Shown: positions 18,305 through 27,243 of the stretch, in pieces
Layout of the letters: each line of letters begins with the position of its first letter
Position numbering within the stretch: the stretch's first letter is position 1
Source: GCA-002708315 sp963676635
GTDB lineage: Bacteria; Bacteroidota; Bacteroidia; Bacteroidales; F082
DNA length: 64,000 nt
Direction: 5' to 3'
Assembly: GCA_963676635.1 (NCBI GenBank)
Contig: OY781105.1
Location: 1,798,001-1,862,000, forward strand
Notes under the pieces: generated by a model
Seen by the model: the letters and a program-made list of their open reading frames with translations, nothing else
What the model was told of the DNA's origin: nothing
Database searches by the model: none
Translations under genes and position numbers: made by a program

Positions 18305-19921
18305 CTAAAACAACCCAAATACACCATCAGGAGTAATACCGAGATAACGGTACCAGGTTTCGCCCATCAAGATATTAACAAACCATCCAATAACAAGCAT
18401 TGTTGCACCAAATTTAAATGTGTCAGTAAGACTATATTGATCGGTTTCGTATAGAAGGGCAGCAGGCTTACTGTTAAAAGGCAACATATAAACATGCTCA
18501 ATAAGGAAAGCAACAGGCAATGCAAGACTAATAACATCGTAGCCAAAACGTTGGGCAACGCCAATGGCTATTGGGATAAAAATCATTGTACGCATAGTTT
18601 TCGACTGAAAAATCAAAGCGCTGAAAGCCATAGCAAATGTCAAAGCAAGGTATAATACCCAGAATGGTGTTTGATCACCAAATCCCAATGAATCAAAAAT
18701 GGCATTAACAGATATTGATGGTAAATCAGTCACTTTAAACCCAGCCCCAAGAGTATAAGCCCCGGCAGAGAACAACATAAGATGCCAGGGAATATCGACA
18801 TCATTCCATTTTAGAATTCCAATCCCAGGAAGCAAAGCAATAATAGCACCCAGAAAAGCTACAGCAGTAGGGCTAATTCCATGATATTTATCAGTTGCCC
18901 ACAAAGCAAGAATAGAGATAAAAAGCACACCCGATTTAACCTCCTGAAAGTCCATCTTACCAAGCTTCTCAAGCTCGCTGCGTAGCCTCTCCATACCTCC
19001 TTTAATCTGTGGCAAGCGCTCCTCTTTTTTAAGTGGGAAAAATATTCTCGTGGCAACAAGATACCCGATAAACATCAAAAGAATAGCTACTACAAAATTA
19101 GCTTTCATCCAGTCTGCAAAGAAAATATCAACACCTGTAGCACCAGTTATCAGTGCTGCAGCAAGCAAGTTAGCACCCGAGCCTGTCAGAAAACCACTTG
19201 CACCTATATTTATATAAAACAAATTCTGGAGAACAATATTCCTTCCGAAATTATTCTTTTTATCACCACCACGTGCTCCATAAATAGCAGCTATAACCAT
19301 AAATATAGGAAGAAGTATAGCCGCTTTTGCGGTCGTTGCCGAGATAAAAGCAGAGAGCACAACATTAATTACCAGAAAACTCAGGAATATTGAAGACGAA
19401 TGCTTACCGAAATGCACAATAAACCATAGAGCAAAACGCTTGGCTAATCCGGTTTTAACGAGCATACTTGCCAGCACAAACGACATAATATTCAGCCACA
19501 TAACTTTATGACCAAGTTGGGCATATGCTTCTTTTTCCGTAAGAACACCTGTTAAAACAAGAGCAATAATTATTATTAAAGATGTAAGGTAGTTGGGAAT
19601 AGCTTCTGTCATCCACAGAACAATACCTGCAATAAAAATAGCAAGCATGGCTATGTTGATACGTGAAAACTCCGCAGCTCCTCTAACGTCAAATATATTT
19701 CGCGCAAAATCACCAAGAGTCTCTGGATCGATCCCCTGTAGATATGCAGGCCTGAATATGTAGTAAATCAAGATAAAAGTAAGCACAGCAAGTGGACCAC
19801 CAGCCAGTGACAAGTAGCGTTCTACTTTTGATTTACTCCTTTTAGGGAGCTTCTCAATTCGATAATTTTTCATATCCAAGGGATCAAATCCATTGGAATC
19901 ATTAATAATATTATTGTTCAT
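18305..19921 (-). CDS. DASS/SLC13-family anion transporter, divergent
   Basis: 538 residues with ~11-12 hydrophobic segments and a hydrophilic N-terminal ~35 residues. DASS hallmarks are present: AIFIAGIVLWMTEAIPNYLTS, and paired re-entrant hairpins. In place of the first Na+-binding SNT motif it has SAT (ISATTAKAAILLP, about residue 193), and in place of the second it has SKT (FQSKTMRTMIFIP). The usual substrate loop ends in FNSKPAALLY instead of the common ATPPNA type. Family members carry di- and tricarboxylates, sulfate or phosphate (yeast Pho87/90/91). The changed ion sites and the phosphate-related neighbours suggest phosphate or another anion rather than a dicarboxylate. Last gene of a seven-gene leftward cluster. 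Confidence 0.85.
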   Translation of the reverse strand: MNNNIINDSNGFDPLDMKNYRIEKLPKRSKSKVERYLSLAGGPLAVLTFILIYYIFRPAYLQGIDPETLGDFARNIFDVRGAAEFSRINIAMLAIFIAGIVLWMTEAIPNYLTSLIIIIALVLTGVLTEKEAYAQLGHKVMWLNIMSFVLASMLVKTGLAKRFALWFIVHFGKHSSSIFLSFLVINVVLSAFISATTAKAAILLPIFMVIAAIYGARGGDKKNNFGRNIVLQNLFYINIGASGFLTGSGANLLAAALITGATGVDIFFADWMKANFVVAILLMFIGYLVATRIFFPLKKEERLPQIKGGMERLRSELEKLGKMDFQEVKSGVLFISILALWATDKYHGISPTAVAFLGAIIALLPGIGILKWNDVDIPWHLMLFSAGAYTLGAGFKVTDLPSISVNAIFDSLGFGDQTPFWVLYLALTFAMAFSALIFQSKTMRTMIFIPIAIGVAQRFGYDVISLALPVAFLIEHVYMLPFNSKPAALLYETDQYSLTDTFKFGATMLVIGWFVNILMGETWYRYLGITPDGVFGLF

Positions 19922-19963
19922 AGCTAAGTTTAGTTAGGAAGAGCAATAAGCAAAATACAGAGA

Positions 19964-20440
19964 CTAACTATCCCAGGTGGTAAAAGGTTGTTTAACAAGC
20001 ATTGAGTTATAAAACCTAGGGTCACCTGTAACTTCTTCACCCAGCCAGTCTGGTTTCTCAAATGGATGATCTTCTGAAGGCAATTCTATCTCTGCAAGAG
20101 TGAGCCCTTCATTTGCGCCATAAAACTCATCAACTTCAAACTTAAGACCAGATTTTTCGGGAACGATATATCTTGTTTTATCAATAACACCGGGCTCGCA
20201 GATTTCCAGTAAACCTTGCGCTTCTGTAACAGGTATTTCCTTTTCCCATTCAAAACGACTGGCACCTGATTCACTGCCAATACCTTTAATTGTAATAAAA
20301 CCCTTATCGCCTTTAACCCTTATACGCACAGTACGTTCAGGAACTGAAGATAAGTATCCCTGAATAATTCGTTTATCGCTTTTTACCTGGCTTTTAAAAT
20401 CGTCGGCAACTAAAAATTTTCTTTCTATTTCTTGTGACAT
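19964..20440 (-). CDS. CYTH-domain protein (triphosphate tunnel metalloenzyme)
   Basis: 158 residues, the normal size for a stand-alone bacterial CYTH protein. It has the N-terminal signature EIERKFL (ExExK), then RTVRIRVKGDKGFITIKG (basic triphosphate-binding strands), FEWEKEIP, DKTRYIV, KFEVDEFYG and LAEIELP, the acidic metal-binding strands of the tunnel. Characterised relatives hydrolyse inorganic triphosphate or bind polyphosphate (family knowledge). Start 13 bases after the preceding CYTH-like gene's stop. Cytoplasmic, no signal peptide. Confidence 0.9.
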   Translation of the reverse strand: MSQEIERKFLVADDFKSQVKSDKRIIQGYLSSVPERTVRIRVKGDKGFITIKGIGSESGASRFEWEKEIPVTEAQGLLEICEPGVIDKTRYIVPEKSGLKFEVDEFYGANEGLTLAEIELPSEDHPFEKPDWLGEEVTGDPRFYNSMLVKQPFTTWDS

Positions 20441-20453
20441 GTGCGGTTTAAAA

Positions 20454-21095
20454 TTAGTTTGTTAGTTTTTTATCTGTCATTCCCACAACTCTCTTAATAG
20501 CCTGGAGATAATTAATATTTTCAACACCTTGCAGGTTCAAATCAGCAATAGTCTTCTTAATATCATCAATCTCTGTTGATTCTGAATTAACAGTTACAAC
20601 CATTGCCCCGTTAATCCACACATTCGCATATTCACAAATAGTATCATTAACCATATATCCAAAGCGTTCCTTTTCAACGCTTACAGCAAGCAAATCAGGG
20701 TTATTCCTAATCATTTCCAGAAACTCATCAAGAGTATATTCATCTTTGTGGAGGGATGGCATTTCGACCATAAAAGCAGGGAATACTTCCTTTTCCAGGA
20801 TATCAGCTTTAATAGGAAACTCACCTTTCATTAAAGGATTCCACTGTTCGAGACTATCCACTTCTTTCACAAAAGTCTTAATATCCATCTTACCATCTCT
20901 GATCTTAGTATTATTAACATCATTTGTTCTGGAGATAATATAAGTTTCTTTGGAAGTCCTTTCCCACACTTTTTCAGGAACAGGCACAGATAGTCTGGAC
21001 ATCAGATATGCCGCATCTTCAAAATCCCTACCAAATGTTCTGAATTCAAATCTTGGTTTGGATATTTCTCCTATTTTCAATTTTTCTTTAGTCAT
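20454..21095 (-). CDS. Degenerate CYTH-like protein 1
   Basis: 213 residues, no signal peptide. I do not recognise a named family, but the layout echoes CYTH: an N-terminal FEFRTFG strand in place of ExExK, TKIRDGKMDIKTF in the place of the basic RxR/K strands, EKERFGYMV, and YANVWINGAMVVTVNSES as a late strand. It is clearly paralogous to the next gene: FEFRxFG, KIRxGxMDIK, LEQWxPxxxGEFPxKAD, VFPA and DPDLLAV are shared. Several acidic tunnel residues of true CYTH enzymes appear missing, so a binding or regulatory role is more likely than catalysis (inference). Confidence 0.65.
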   Translation of the reverse strand: MTKEKLKIGEISKPRFEFRTFGRDFEDAAYLMSRLSVPVPEKVWERTSKETYIISRTNDVNNTKIRDGKMDIKTFVKEVDSLEQWNPLMKGEFPIKADILEKEVFPAFMVEMPSLHKDEYTLDEFLEMIRNNPDLLAVSVEKERFGYMVNDTICEYANVWINGAMVVTVNSESTEIDDIKKTIADLNLQGVENINYLQAIKRVVGMTDKKLTN

Positions 21096-21105
21096 ACTCT
21101 TCTAT

Positions 21106-21735
21106 TTAAAATTCCGGACGTTTCCACTTATCAGGAAGCGGATTCAGGCCCATAAATCGTTTTAAAGCGAGAGGATAGTTAACATTCTCCTCGTTTTTAT
21201 CAATTTCCAGTAGTTTTTTAGCTTCACTTACTTTTTCAGGATCATCCGATTCAACACATATTGTTTTCACATAAGTGCCATTTACTCTTATTTCGGCAAT
21301 TTCCGTAATACAACCTGCAACAGTATATGCATGTCGTGTTTTCCACACATACGCTACCGCTAAATCAGGATCCACACATACTATCTCATTAATAAATTGT
21401 TTCAATGAATACTCTGCTCTCTCAAAAACAGGACTTTCAACTCCAAGAGCAGGAAATACTGTTGTCCGTATAACATCCGCCTTAAGCGGGAATTCGCCAA
21501 CGAGGAACGGACTCCATTGTTCCAATCCCTTGTATTCCTGCTCCTGAACTTTTATATCCATTACACCTTGTCGTATTTTCACATTGTTCTTTCGCTTCCA
21601 GGGAGATAACAAATAAACAGACTCCATCTGTCGTGTCATTTCCTTTTTTGAAATTCCATCAATAAGCTTTTCATATTTTTCAAGATGGTTGCCAAATATC
21701 CTGAATTCAAAGCATGGTACGATTAAGTCTGTCAT
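21106..21735 (-). CDS. Degenerate CYTH-like protein 2
   Basis: 209 residues, paralogue of the preceding protein: FEFRIFG, VKIRQGVMDIK, GLEQWSPFLVGEFPLKAD, VFPALGVE, DPDLAVAYVWKTRHAYTVAG and ITEIAEIRVNG. The last strand keeps the EIAEI alternation of CYTH proteins (compare LAEIELP in the canonical gene of this cluster). It begins 11 bases beyond the upstream gene's stop. Function unknown. Position between lipoproteins and the canonical CYTH gene suggests work on the same ligand. Confidence 0.65.
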   Translation of the reverse strand: MTDLIVPCFEFRIFGNHLEKYEKLIDGISKKEMTRQMESVYLLSPWKRKNNVKIRQGVMDIKVQEQEYKGLEQWSPFLVGEFPLKADVIRTTVFPALGVESPVFERAEYSLKQFINEIVCVDPDLAVAYVWKTRHAYTVAGCITEIAEIRVNGTYVKTICVESDDPEKVSEAKKLLEIDKNEENVNYPLALKRFMGLNPLPDKWKRPEF

Positions 21736-21746
21736 AATATTATCTT

Positions 21747-22529
21747 TTAATTATTTACAATTGTAAAGATTTCAAGAGTGGCTGTTTTGTCATTCACCAT
21801 AAATACTCTGTTTATTTCAGTATCAACAACTAAACCTTCATATTTTGAGATATCCAGATCAAATACTTCCATCACATCTATATTATAATCACATTTATAA
21901 AGTGCCCGTGACTCATCACTAAGGAACCATACAAAAGAATTATTATTATCGACAAATACGGAAGAATAATCATCGGCAAACGACATAATTGTTTCACTAA
22001 TGATGCCAAATTTCGTATTCCAAACAACCAGCTCTCCGGGCTCTCCCTCGTTAACAATATAATACGCTGAGTTGTTCCTATTAAATGATATCCCTTCAAG
22101 ACCCTTGTTATCAGTACTAGCATCTATATTTATTGAGTGCCTTGATAATTCGACTCCTGACTGATAATCAATAAAGATCACTTCCCTTTCCTGTTCATCA
22201 GTAACAGCCACAATATCATCAATGGGATTATAAGTAACACCTTCCAAATCTGATCCAACAAAACCGAGCTCTCTGATCACATTGCCCGTCAGGTCAGTTT
22301 CATAAACATTGTTTGTATTATCACTTACAATCAGGAATGTATTATTTTCAGGTCCGTAAGATAACCCTGAAGGCTCTGTAATATTAATATCATAACTATT
22401 CAACAGCTCCAACGTACCTACAGTATAGCTGGGTTCCGGAACAACAGGCTTTTCTTTTGTACATGAATAAAGACAAAGCAATGCTGTTCCGGCAGCCATA
22501 AACACAAATATTTTGATGTATCTTATCAA
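21747..22529 (-). CDS. SdiA-regulated-type beta-propeller lipoprotein
   Basis: 260 residues. Signal peptide with lipobox LYSC (Cys ~23), then SdiA-regulated (YjiK-like) repeats: EPSGLSYGPENNTFLIVSD, DLEGVTYNPIDDIVAVTDE and GLEGISFNRNNSAYYIVNE. The fold is a propeller related to phytase and esterase-like phytase families (family knowledge). The likely start is a TTG at 22527-22529, which gives a complete signal peptide; an ATG at 22497-22499 would leave a short one. Lies in the leftward cluster between the lamin-tail lipoprotein and the CYTH-like genes. Confidence 0.75.
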   Translation of the reverse strand: MIRYIKIFVFMAAGTALLCLYSCTKEKPVVPEPSYTVGTLELLNSYDINITEPSGLSYGPENNTFLIVSDNTNNVYETDLTGNVIRELGFVGSDLEGVTYNPIDDIVAVTDEQEREVIFIDYQSGVELSRHSINIDASTDNKGLEGISFNRNNSAYYIVNEGEPGELVVWNTKFGIISETIMSFADDYSSVFVDNNNSFVWFLSDESRALYKCDYNIDVMEVFDLDISKYEGLVVDTEINRVFMVNDKTATLEIFTIVNN

Positions 22530-22541
22530 AACTAATAATTA

Positions 22542-23618
22542 TTATTGAATACCATTAGATTCACCAGGAGTTGGTGGTGTATCAGTATCAGGAGTAAAGA
22601 TTACCCAGTCATTCTGACCATCACCATTACGACCACAAGAGTTATCAGTAGGAGGATTTGGAAGATCACAACCTGCATCACAATAAGTATAACCATCGCT
22701 TATTGTTGTTCCATTCTCAGATATCACAACAGATTCGCCACCACTACTCAGTTTAAAGCTTGCGTGCAAACCTTCACCAAGTCCATCACAATAAATAATA
22801 AGATATCCCTTTCCGGGCACTGTTGTAAGTTCAGAATTATCCGTTGGCAACTGATAAACCATAATGTCTTCAATATCATCAGTCACATACCAACCACCCA
22901 TATCTATCGGAGAATCACCAGTATTGTAAATTTCAATCCAATCAGGAAAATCACCATTATCACCAGGTACAGGCACATTATCATTACTTGCCATAAATTC
23001 ATTAATTACCAGTTTACCTTCAGTAGGGCCGGAATTATCATTTGACGCACCAGGAGTTTTTGTATTAAGAACATCCCAGTCATCCTGACCGTCGAATTGA
23101 CGACCAAAAGATTTATCATCAGGAAGCCCGTTAAAGTCAGCTGACTGATCAACCTGAACTTTCTCAGGAGTATAAATTGTTACATAGTTATCTTTGGAAG
23201 AACTTAGTCCCATATCAATAAATATTTTCCCATCCCTAATTTCTGTAGGGTAATCAGCTCCGCCAGCATCAGAAGCACCACAGATGAGCACTAAAAATCC
23301 TTTCGGAGGAATAGTAGTAATATTTATATCAGTATTTGGTATTTGCTCATACCCTGATTCATCACCAGCAAGATCAGTAATCCACATATCAGCAACATTA
23401 ATTGATTCTGTACCTTTATTATATAGCTCAACCCAGTCTGCACCACTACCATCACCATTCAGAAAATAAGGGTCAGTAGTGTCTTTAGTTATCAACTCAT
23501 TAATAACAATATTACTATAATCCACCGGATCAACAGGATCAGGTTCCGGAAGTTCATCTTTAACACATCCTGCGAACAGGAATGAAGCAAACAAGCTTAT
23601 TAATATATATTTTTTCAT
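22542..23618 (-). CDS. Lamin-tail-domain (LTD) lipoprotein, two domains
   Basis: 358 residues. Lipoprotein signal (FLFAGC), acidic proline-rich linker, then two lamin-tail domains. The first begins VINELITKD with DWVELYNKGTESINVADMW; the second begins VINEFMASND with DWIEIYNTGDSPIDMGGWYV. Each ends in a FGRQFDGQDDW or CGRNGDGQNDW block with TPGASN/TPGESN. Bacterial LTDs are immunoglobulin-like and often accompany extracellular nucleases and phosphatases (family knowledge). The ATG at 23616-23618 is preferred to a TTG three codons upstream. Closely related to the T9SS protein at 28177-29886. Confidence 0.85.
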   Translation of the reverse strand: MKKYILISLFASFLFAGCVKDELPEPDPVDPVDYSNIVINELITKDTTDPYFLNGDGSGADWVELYNKGTESINVADMWITDLAGDESGYEQIPNTDINITTIPPKGFLVLICGASDAGGADYPTEIRDGKIFIDMGLSSSKDNYVTIYTPEKVQVDQSADFNGLPDDKSFGRQFDGQDDWDVLNTKTPGASNDNSGPTEGKLVINEFMASNDNVPVPGDNGDFPDWIEIYNTGDSPIDMGGWYVTDDIEDIMVYQLPTDNSELTTVPGKGYLIIYCDGLGEGLHASFKLSSGGESVVISENGTTISDGYTYCDAGCDLPNPPTDNSCGRNGDGQNDWVIFTPDTDTPPTPGESNGIQ

Positions 23619-23639
23619 TTTTGACAAATTTATCAGTTA

Positions 23640-25250
23640 TTAAAATGCGATTAAAACACGAGCCTGGAATGTATTGAAATCAATACCACCATCTCCAGTA
23701 GGAGTTATATCTTCACCCTGATCGTTTATATCCCAGGTTTTATACTTACCCTTTCCATTAGCCCAGCGATCGTTATTTACATAAGCATAGTTAAGCATAA
23801 TCTTAACATTATAATTAAAGTAATAGCTTATACCAAAAGTATATGTCTCACCAGAGCCACCAGGGAGCCATGGAGTTGTTTCACCATCTTTAAAACAGTT
23901 TGCATTCATATATGAATACCTTACAGCAACTTCAAACGCACCTTTATTAAAGTTACGGAAGTCTATCTGAGAAAATTCCGCATCGCTGGAATTATAATAA
24001 TAATCCGCATTATTCAGAAGCCATGCACCCATTACATAAAAACCACCAAGATCAGCAACATCTTCACCTTCAGGAACTTCATCTTTATCTCTTTGGATAT
24101 GAGTCATTAAATATTCACCCTGAACACGATAGTTCTTATACGCATAGGCAAGCTCAGCACCTGCAAGTATCTTATATTGAGAATCCTCTATCCAATCAGT
24201 ATCAATATATTTCTTTCTGTTTATTTCTGTTTCAGCATTCTCACCATAACGAAAACTATTTATTGGATCACCTAATTCAGGTATTTTCGGAGTTCTGTAA
24301 GATCCTGAAAGGCCAAAGTGCAATGTTTGATCTTCTTTAACAATTGGCATATAAGCAGCACGTGCAGTCACACTCCATCCTGCATTTGTACCTTTACTTT
24401 TATTCTGATCTCTCATCAAGTCATTAACAACGGTACTTGAGAAAACACCTCCTTCAAAGAATAAGTGATTACTATATGTTTTATAAGCAATACCTAAATG
24501 ACGAGAAGGAGCCTGCTCAGTGGCATAAGGTCTTTCCATAAATGTAATATACCGACTTGTAGTAATAGTTTCAATAGACATTGGCTCTTTGAAGTTACCA
24601 ACTTTAACCTGCCATCTTTCACCAATGTAACGTAAATAAGCATCCTTGATATCAACAGCATTGTTTCCAAAGTCAAAGTCAATTTCACCACCCCAGTTTC
24701 CCCAAAGAATAGTCTTTAAGGCAAAACGCATACGACGGATATTTACACCATTTCCAATGGCATTATCTTCTCCCTGATATGTATTGTCACCAACATAAAC
24801 AGCACCATCAACATAAACACGACTATCAAACCAGTATTTAAATCTGTTATCTGTTGAAGCAAACATAAGAATACCATCACGCGACTGAGGATTAAGTTCT
24901 ACCTTCATGCGAACCTCCTGTCCGTAGTCGTTAACAACATTACCTGCTTGCATATAAATGGTAAAATCACCAGGTTTGTTAACCTTTAAGCTCTTGTTGC
25001 TGTATCCATCAATACTAAAAACAAGAACAACAGGAAATCCTGTAACATTTAAGCTAAAGTCACCATTATGGTTAGTGGTTGTTGTGATGTCAGGATTACT
25101 CAAAACCTTAACAGTCACTCCTTCCAGTGGAGTTTGCATCCCAATTGGAAAGACTTTACCTGTAACTTTTCCTGTTTCCTGTGCTAACGCTGCACCTGCT
25201 GTAAAAAGCATTATAAGCATTATCAGGAAAACAATTTTTCTTTTTTTCAT
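23640..25250 (-). CDS. Porin_O_P-type outer-membrane porin with carboxypeptidase-regulatory-like N-domain
   Basis: 536 residues: signal peptide ending ALAQ, a ~75-residue CarboxypepD_reg-like domain (GKVTGKVFPIGMQTPLEGV, then VLVFSIDGYSNKSL), and a long beta-barrel with MRFALKTILWGNWGGEIDFDFGN, TITTSRYITFMERP and a final FQARVLIAF strand. These strands resemble OprO/OprP phosphate-selective porins. Characterised members pass phosphate or polyphosphate across the outer membrane. First gene of the seven-gene cluster, 163 bases downstream of the PiT-HTH gene; that gap could hold its own promoter. Confidence 0.85.
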   Translation of the reverse strand: MKKRKIVFLIMLIMLFTAGAALAQETGKVTGKVFPIGMQTPLEGVTVKVLSNPDITTTTNHNGDFSLNVTGFPVVLVFSIDGYSNKSLKVNKPGDFTIYMQAGNVVNDYGQEVRMKVELNPQSRDGILMFASTDNRFKYWFDSRVYVDGAVYVGDNTYQGEDNAIGNGVNIRRMRFALKTILWGNWGGEIDFDFGNNAVDIKDAYLRYIGERWQVKVGNFKEPMSIETITTSRYITFMERPYATEQAPSRHLGIAYKTYSNHLFFEGGVFSSTVVNDLMRDQNKSKGTNAGWSVTARAAYMPIVKEDQTLHFGLSGSYRTPKIPELGDPINSFRYGENAETEINRKKYIDTDWIEDSQYKILAGAELAYAYKNYRVQGEYLMTHIQRDKDEVPEGEDVADLGGFYVMGAWLLNNADYYYNSSDAEFSQIDFRNFNKGAFEVAVRYSYMNANCFKDGETTPWLPGGSGETYTFGISYYFNYNVKIMLNYAYVNNDRWANGKGKYKTWDINDQGEDITPTGDGGIDFNTFQARVLIAF

Positions 25251-25413
25251 TTCTTGTTAATTTTTAGAACATACTATACTCTTTTCGGAAGCTAAGTAAC
25301 ATTGAAATGCTTTTCGCTGCCAACTTATACCCCTCTACATGCACACTACAATTCAAGACTCTACAAATAAATTTTACATATCATACTGTATTTATGGTTA
25401 ATACGTTTATTAA

Positions 25414-27243
25414 TTAAAAATCTCTTATAAACTCTGTAAGCGTCATTTTTGGATCTACTTTCAGTTTTTTTCTAAGACGATACCTATTCATCTCTACACT
25501 CTTCGGTGAGATATTAAGAACCGAAGCTATTTCTTTTGAAGAAAGGTTAAGACGCAGCATTGAACAAAGGCGCTTTTCATTACTTGTCATTGTAGGAAAA
25601 CTCTTCTCCAGTCTATGAATAAAATTACTATTCTGCTCATTTATGTGCATTTGAAACTTTTCTCTATCACGGTCAATAGACAAATCCTGAGTTATCATCA
25701 ATGACAGGTTATTAAGCTTCATTAAATTTTCATGATTTGTGACATTCTTCTTAATCTTAACAACTTCTCTCTTCAGATCATCCAAAAATTTATTCTTATG
25801 AATGATACTCATAGCCATAGTAACCATCTCATTTTGCTTGAATTTAAGCTCATTACCAAGTGATGTTTCCAGATTAATCAGTCTATCCAGTTCCTCCTCC
25901 ATCTTTCTGATTTCTCTTTTATAGTCTTCATGCAACAATTTCATCTGGTAATCCAGATCATCAATCTTTTTAGATTTTTTCTTAAGTCTGATGTACAACA
26001 AAACAAGAACAGCAATCAGAAGAACAGAAAAGATTGTAAGACCTGTAATCATATAGTTATGGTTATTCTGCTCAGCTTGCTGTAATATATTCTCAGGCAA
26101 ATTTTCCTGTGTGTCAGTTACCTCTTCTTTAGTTAAAACCGGAATATCTTTACTCTCTTGTTCACTTTCTGTAGCATTTTCCTGCACAATAACTTCTAAC
26201 TTTCCTCCCACATCCTGTTTAAACACATTATTAATAAAGAACAGTGAAAAGAAAGTAAGTACACCAGCTAAAACAGGCGTAGCTATCCATCCAACACCAA
26301 TACCACCAAGAATACCATATTTAATTTGTTTACCTCCTTTATATATACCTATACCTATAATAGAACCTATTACAACCTGCGAGCTTGACACAGGCACCAG
26401 AGGAATAGGAGGAAGTCCTATTGATTGAAAAGCATTGGAAAGTGACTGCGACGAGAAGATAAAAAGCACAAGAGCCTGAGAAAGAACCACAACAATTGCT
26501 GAATCAGGAGTAAGAGGCATCAATGTATTACCAACAGTTTCCATTACATGTCGCGAGTATGTAATAATTCCCACAGAAATTGCAATACCACCAATAAAGA
26601 ATAGCTGCTCGGTACTACCTATTGTAATAAATCCCATATTAAGTTCTGGTAATTCAACCGCCCCCGTAAACACACCCATAACATTAGCAATATTGTTAGC
26701 ACCTAAGCTATAAGCACCAAAAGCACCAACAATTAGAAGACTATATCTAATAAATGAATCTTTAATAAGGATATGGGCTCCTGACTTCTTTAAGATCAGT
26801 TTAACAAGCATATATATCAGAACAGCAAATATACCACCAAGAACAGGCCCTGATATCCATGTAGAGATAATCCTTAGTAACACATTAAGATCAGTTGTAT
26901 TTCCAGTGTATATATTCCAGCCAATAATAGCTCCTACAATTGCCTGAGATGTTGACACTGGCAAACTCAATCGTGTCATCCAGTAAACAGTGAATGCAGC
27001 TGATAAGGCAACCGTAAATGCAGCAGCTAGTGTGCTTACATTACCCAGTTTCCCAAGAGTATGATTGGCGCCTGCCCCCTGCACAACAGCTCCTATTATT
27101 ACAAAGATACTGGCTACAATGGCAGCAGTCTTAAATCTGAGCATACGTGTTCCTACAGCAGTACCAAATATATTAGCAGCATCGTTAGCCCCAAGTGACC
27201 ACCCGAGGAATAATCCGCTTGTAAGAAAAAACAATACAATCAT
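25414..27243 (-). CDS. PiT phosphate transporter fused to coiled coil and LuxR-type HTH
   Basis: 609 residues in one uninterrupted frame. Residues ~1-340 are a PiT-family transporter: GANDAAN at ~18 and GANNIAN at ~181 are the paired PiT signatures, with SLPVSTSQAIVG and LVPVSSSQVVIG in the two half-repeats. A ~55-residue acidic loop follows, then one more membrane span (MITGLTIFSVLLIAVLVLLY, ~395-415) with RLKKKSKK on its cytoplasmic side, and a ~100-residue coiled coil. The C-terminus is a LuxR/GerE-type helix-turn-helix (NEKRLCSMLRLNLSSKEIAS, then VLNISPKSVEMNRYRLRKKL). The same coiled coil-HTH tail is typical of TPR-linked regulators in Bacteroidota. It is probably a membrane-bound phosphate sensor-regulator. 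Its ATG overlaps the DUF47 stop (ATGA). Confidence 0.92.
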   Translation of the reverse strand: MIVLFFLTSGLFLGWSLGANDAANIFGTAVGTRMLRFKTAAIVASIFVIIGAVVQGAGANHTLGKLGNVSTLAAAFTVALSAAFTVYWMTRLSLPVSTSQAIVGAIIGWNIYTGNTTDLNVLLRIISTWISGPVLGGIFAVLIYMLVKLILKKSGAHILIKDSFIRYSLLIVGAFGAYSLGANNIANVMGVFTGAVELPELNMGFITIGSTEQLFFIGGIAISVGIITYSRHVMETVGNTLMPLTPDSAIVVVLSQALVLFIFSSQSLSNAFQSIGLPPIPLVPVSSSQVVIGSIIGIGIYKGGKQIKYGILGGIGVGWIATPVLAGVLTFFSLFFINNVFKQDVGGKLEVIVQENATESEQESKDIPVLTKEEVTDTQENLPENILQQAEQNNHNYMITGLTIFSVLLIAVLVLLYIRLKKKSKKIDDLDYQMKLLHEDYKREIRKMEEELDRLINLETSLGNELKFKQNEMVTMAMSIIHKNKFLDDLKREVVKIKKNVTNHENLMKLNNLSLMITQDLSIDRDREKFQMHINEQNSNFIHRLEKSFPTMTSNEKRLCSMLRLNLSSKEIASVLNISPKSVEMNRYRLRKKLKVDPKMTLTEFIRDF

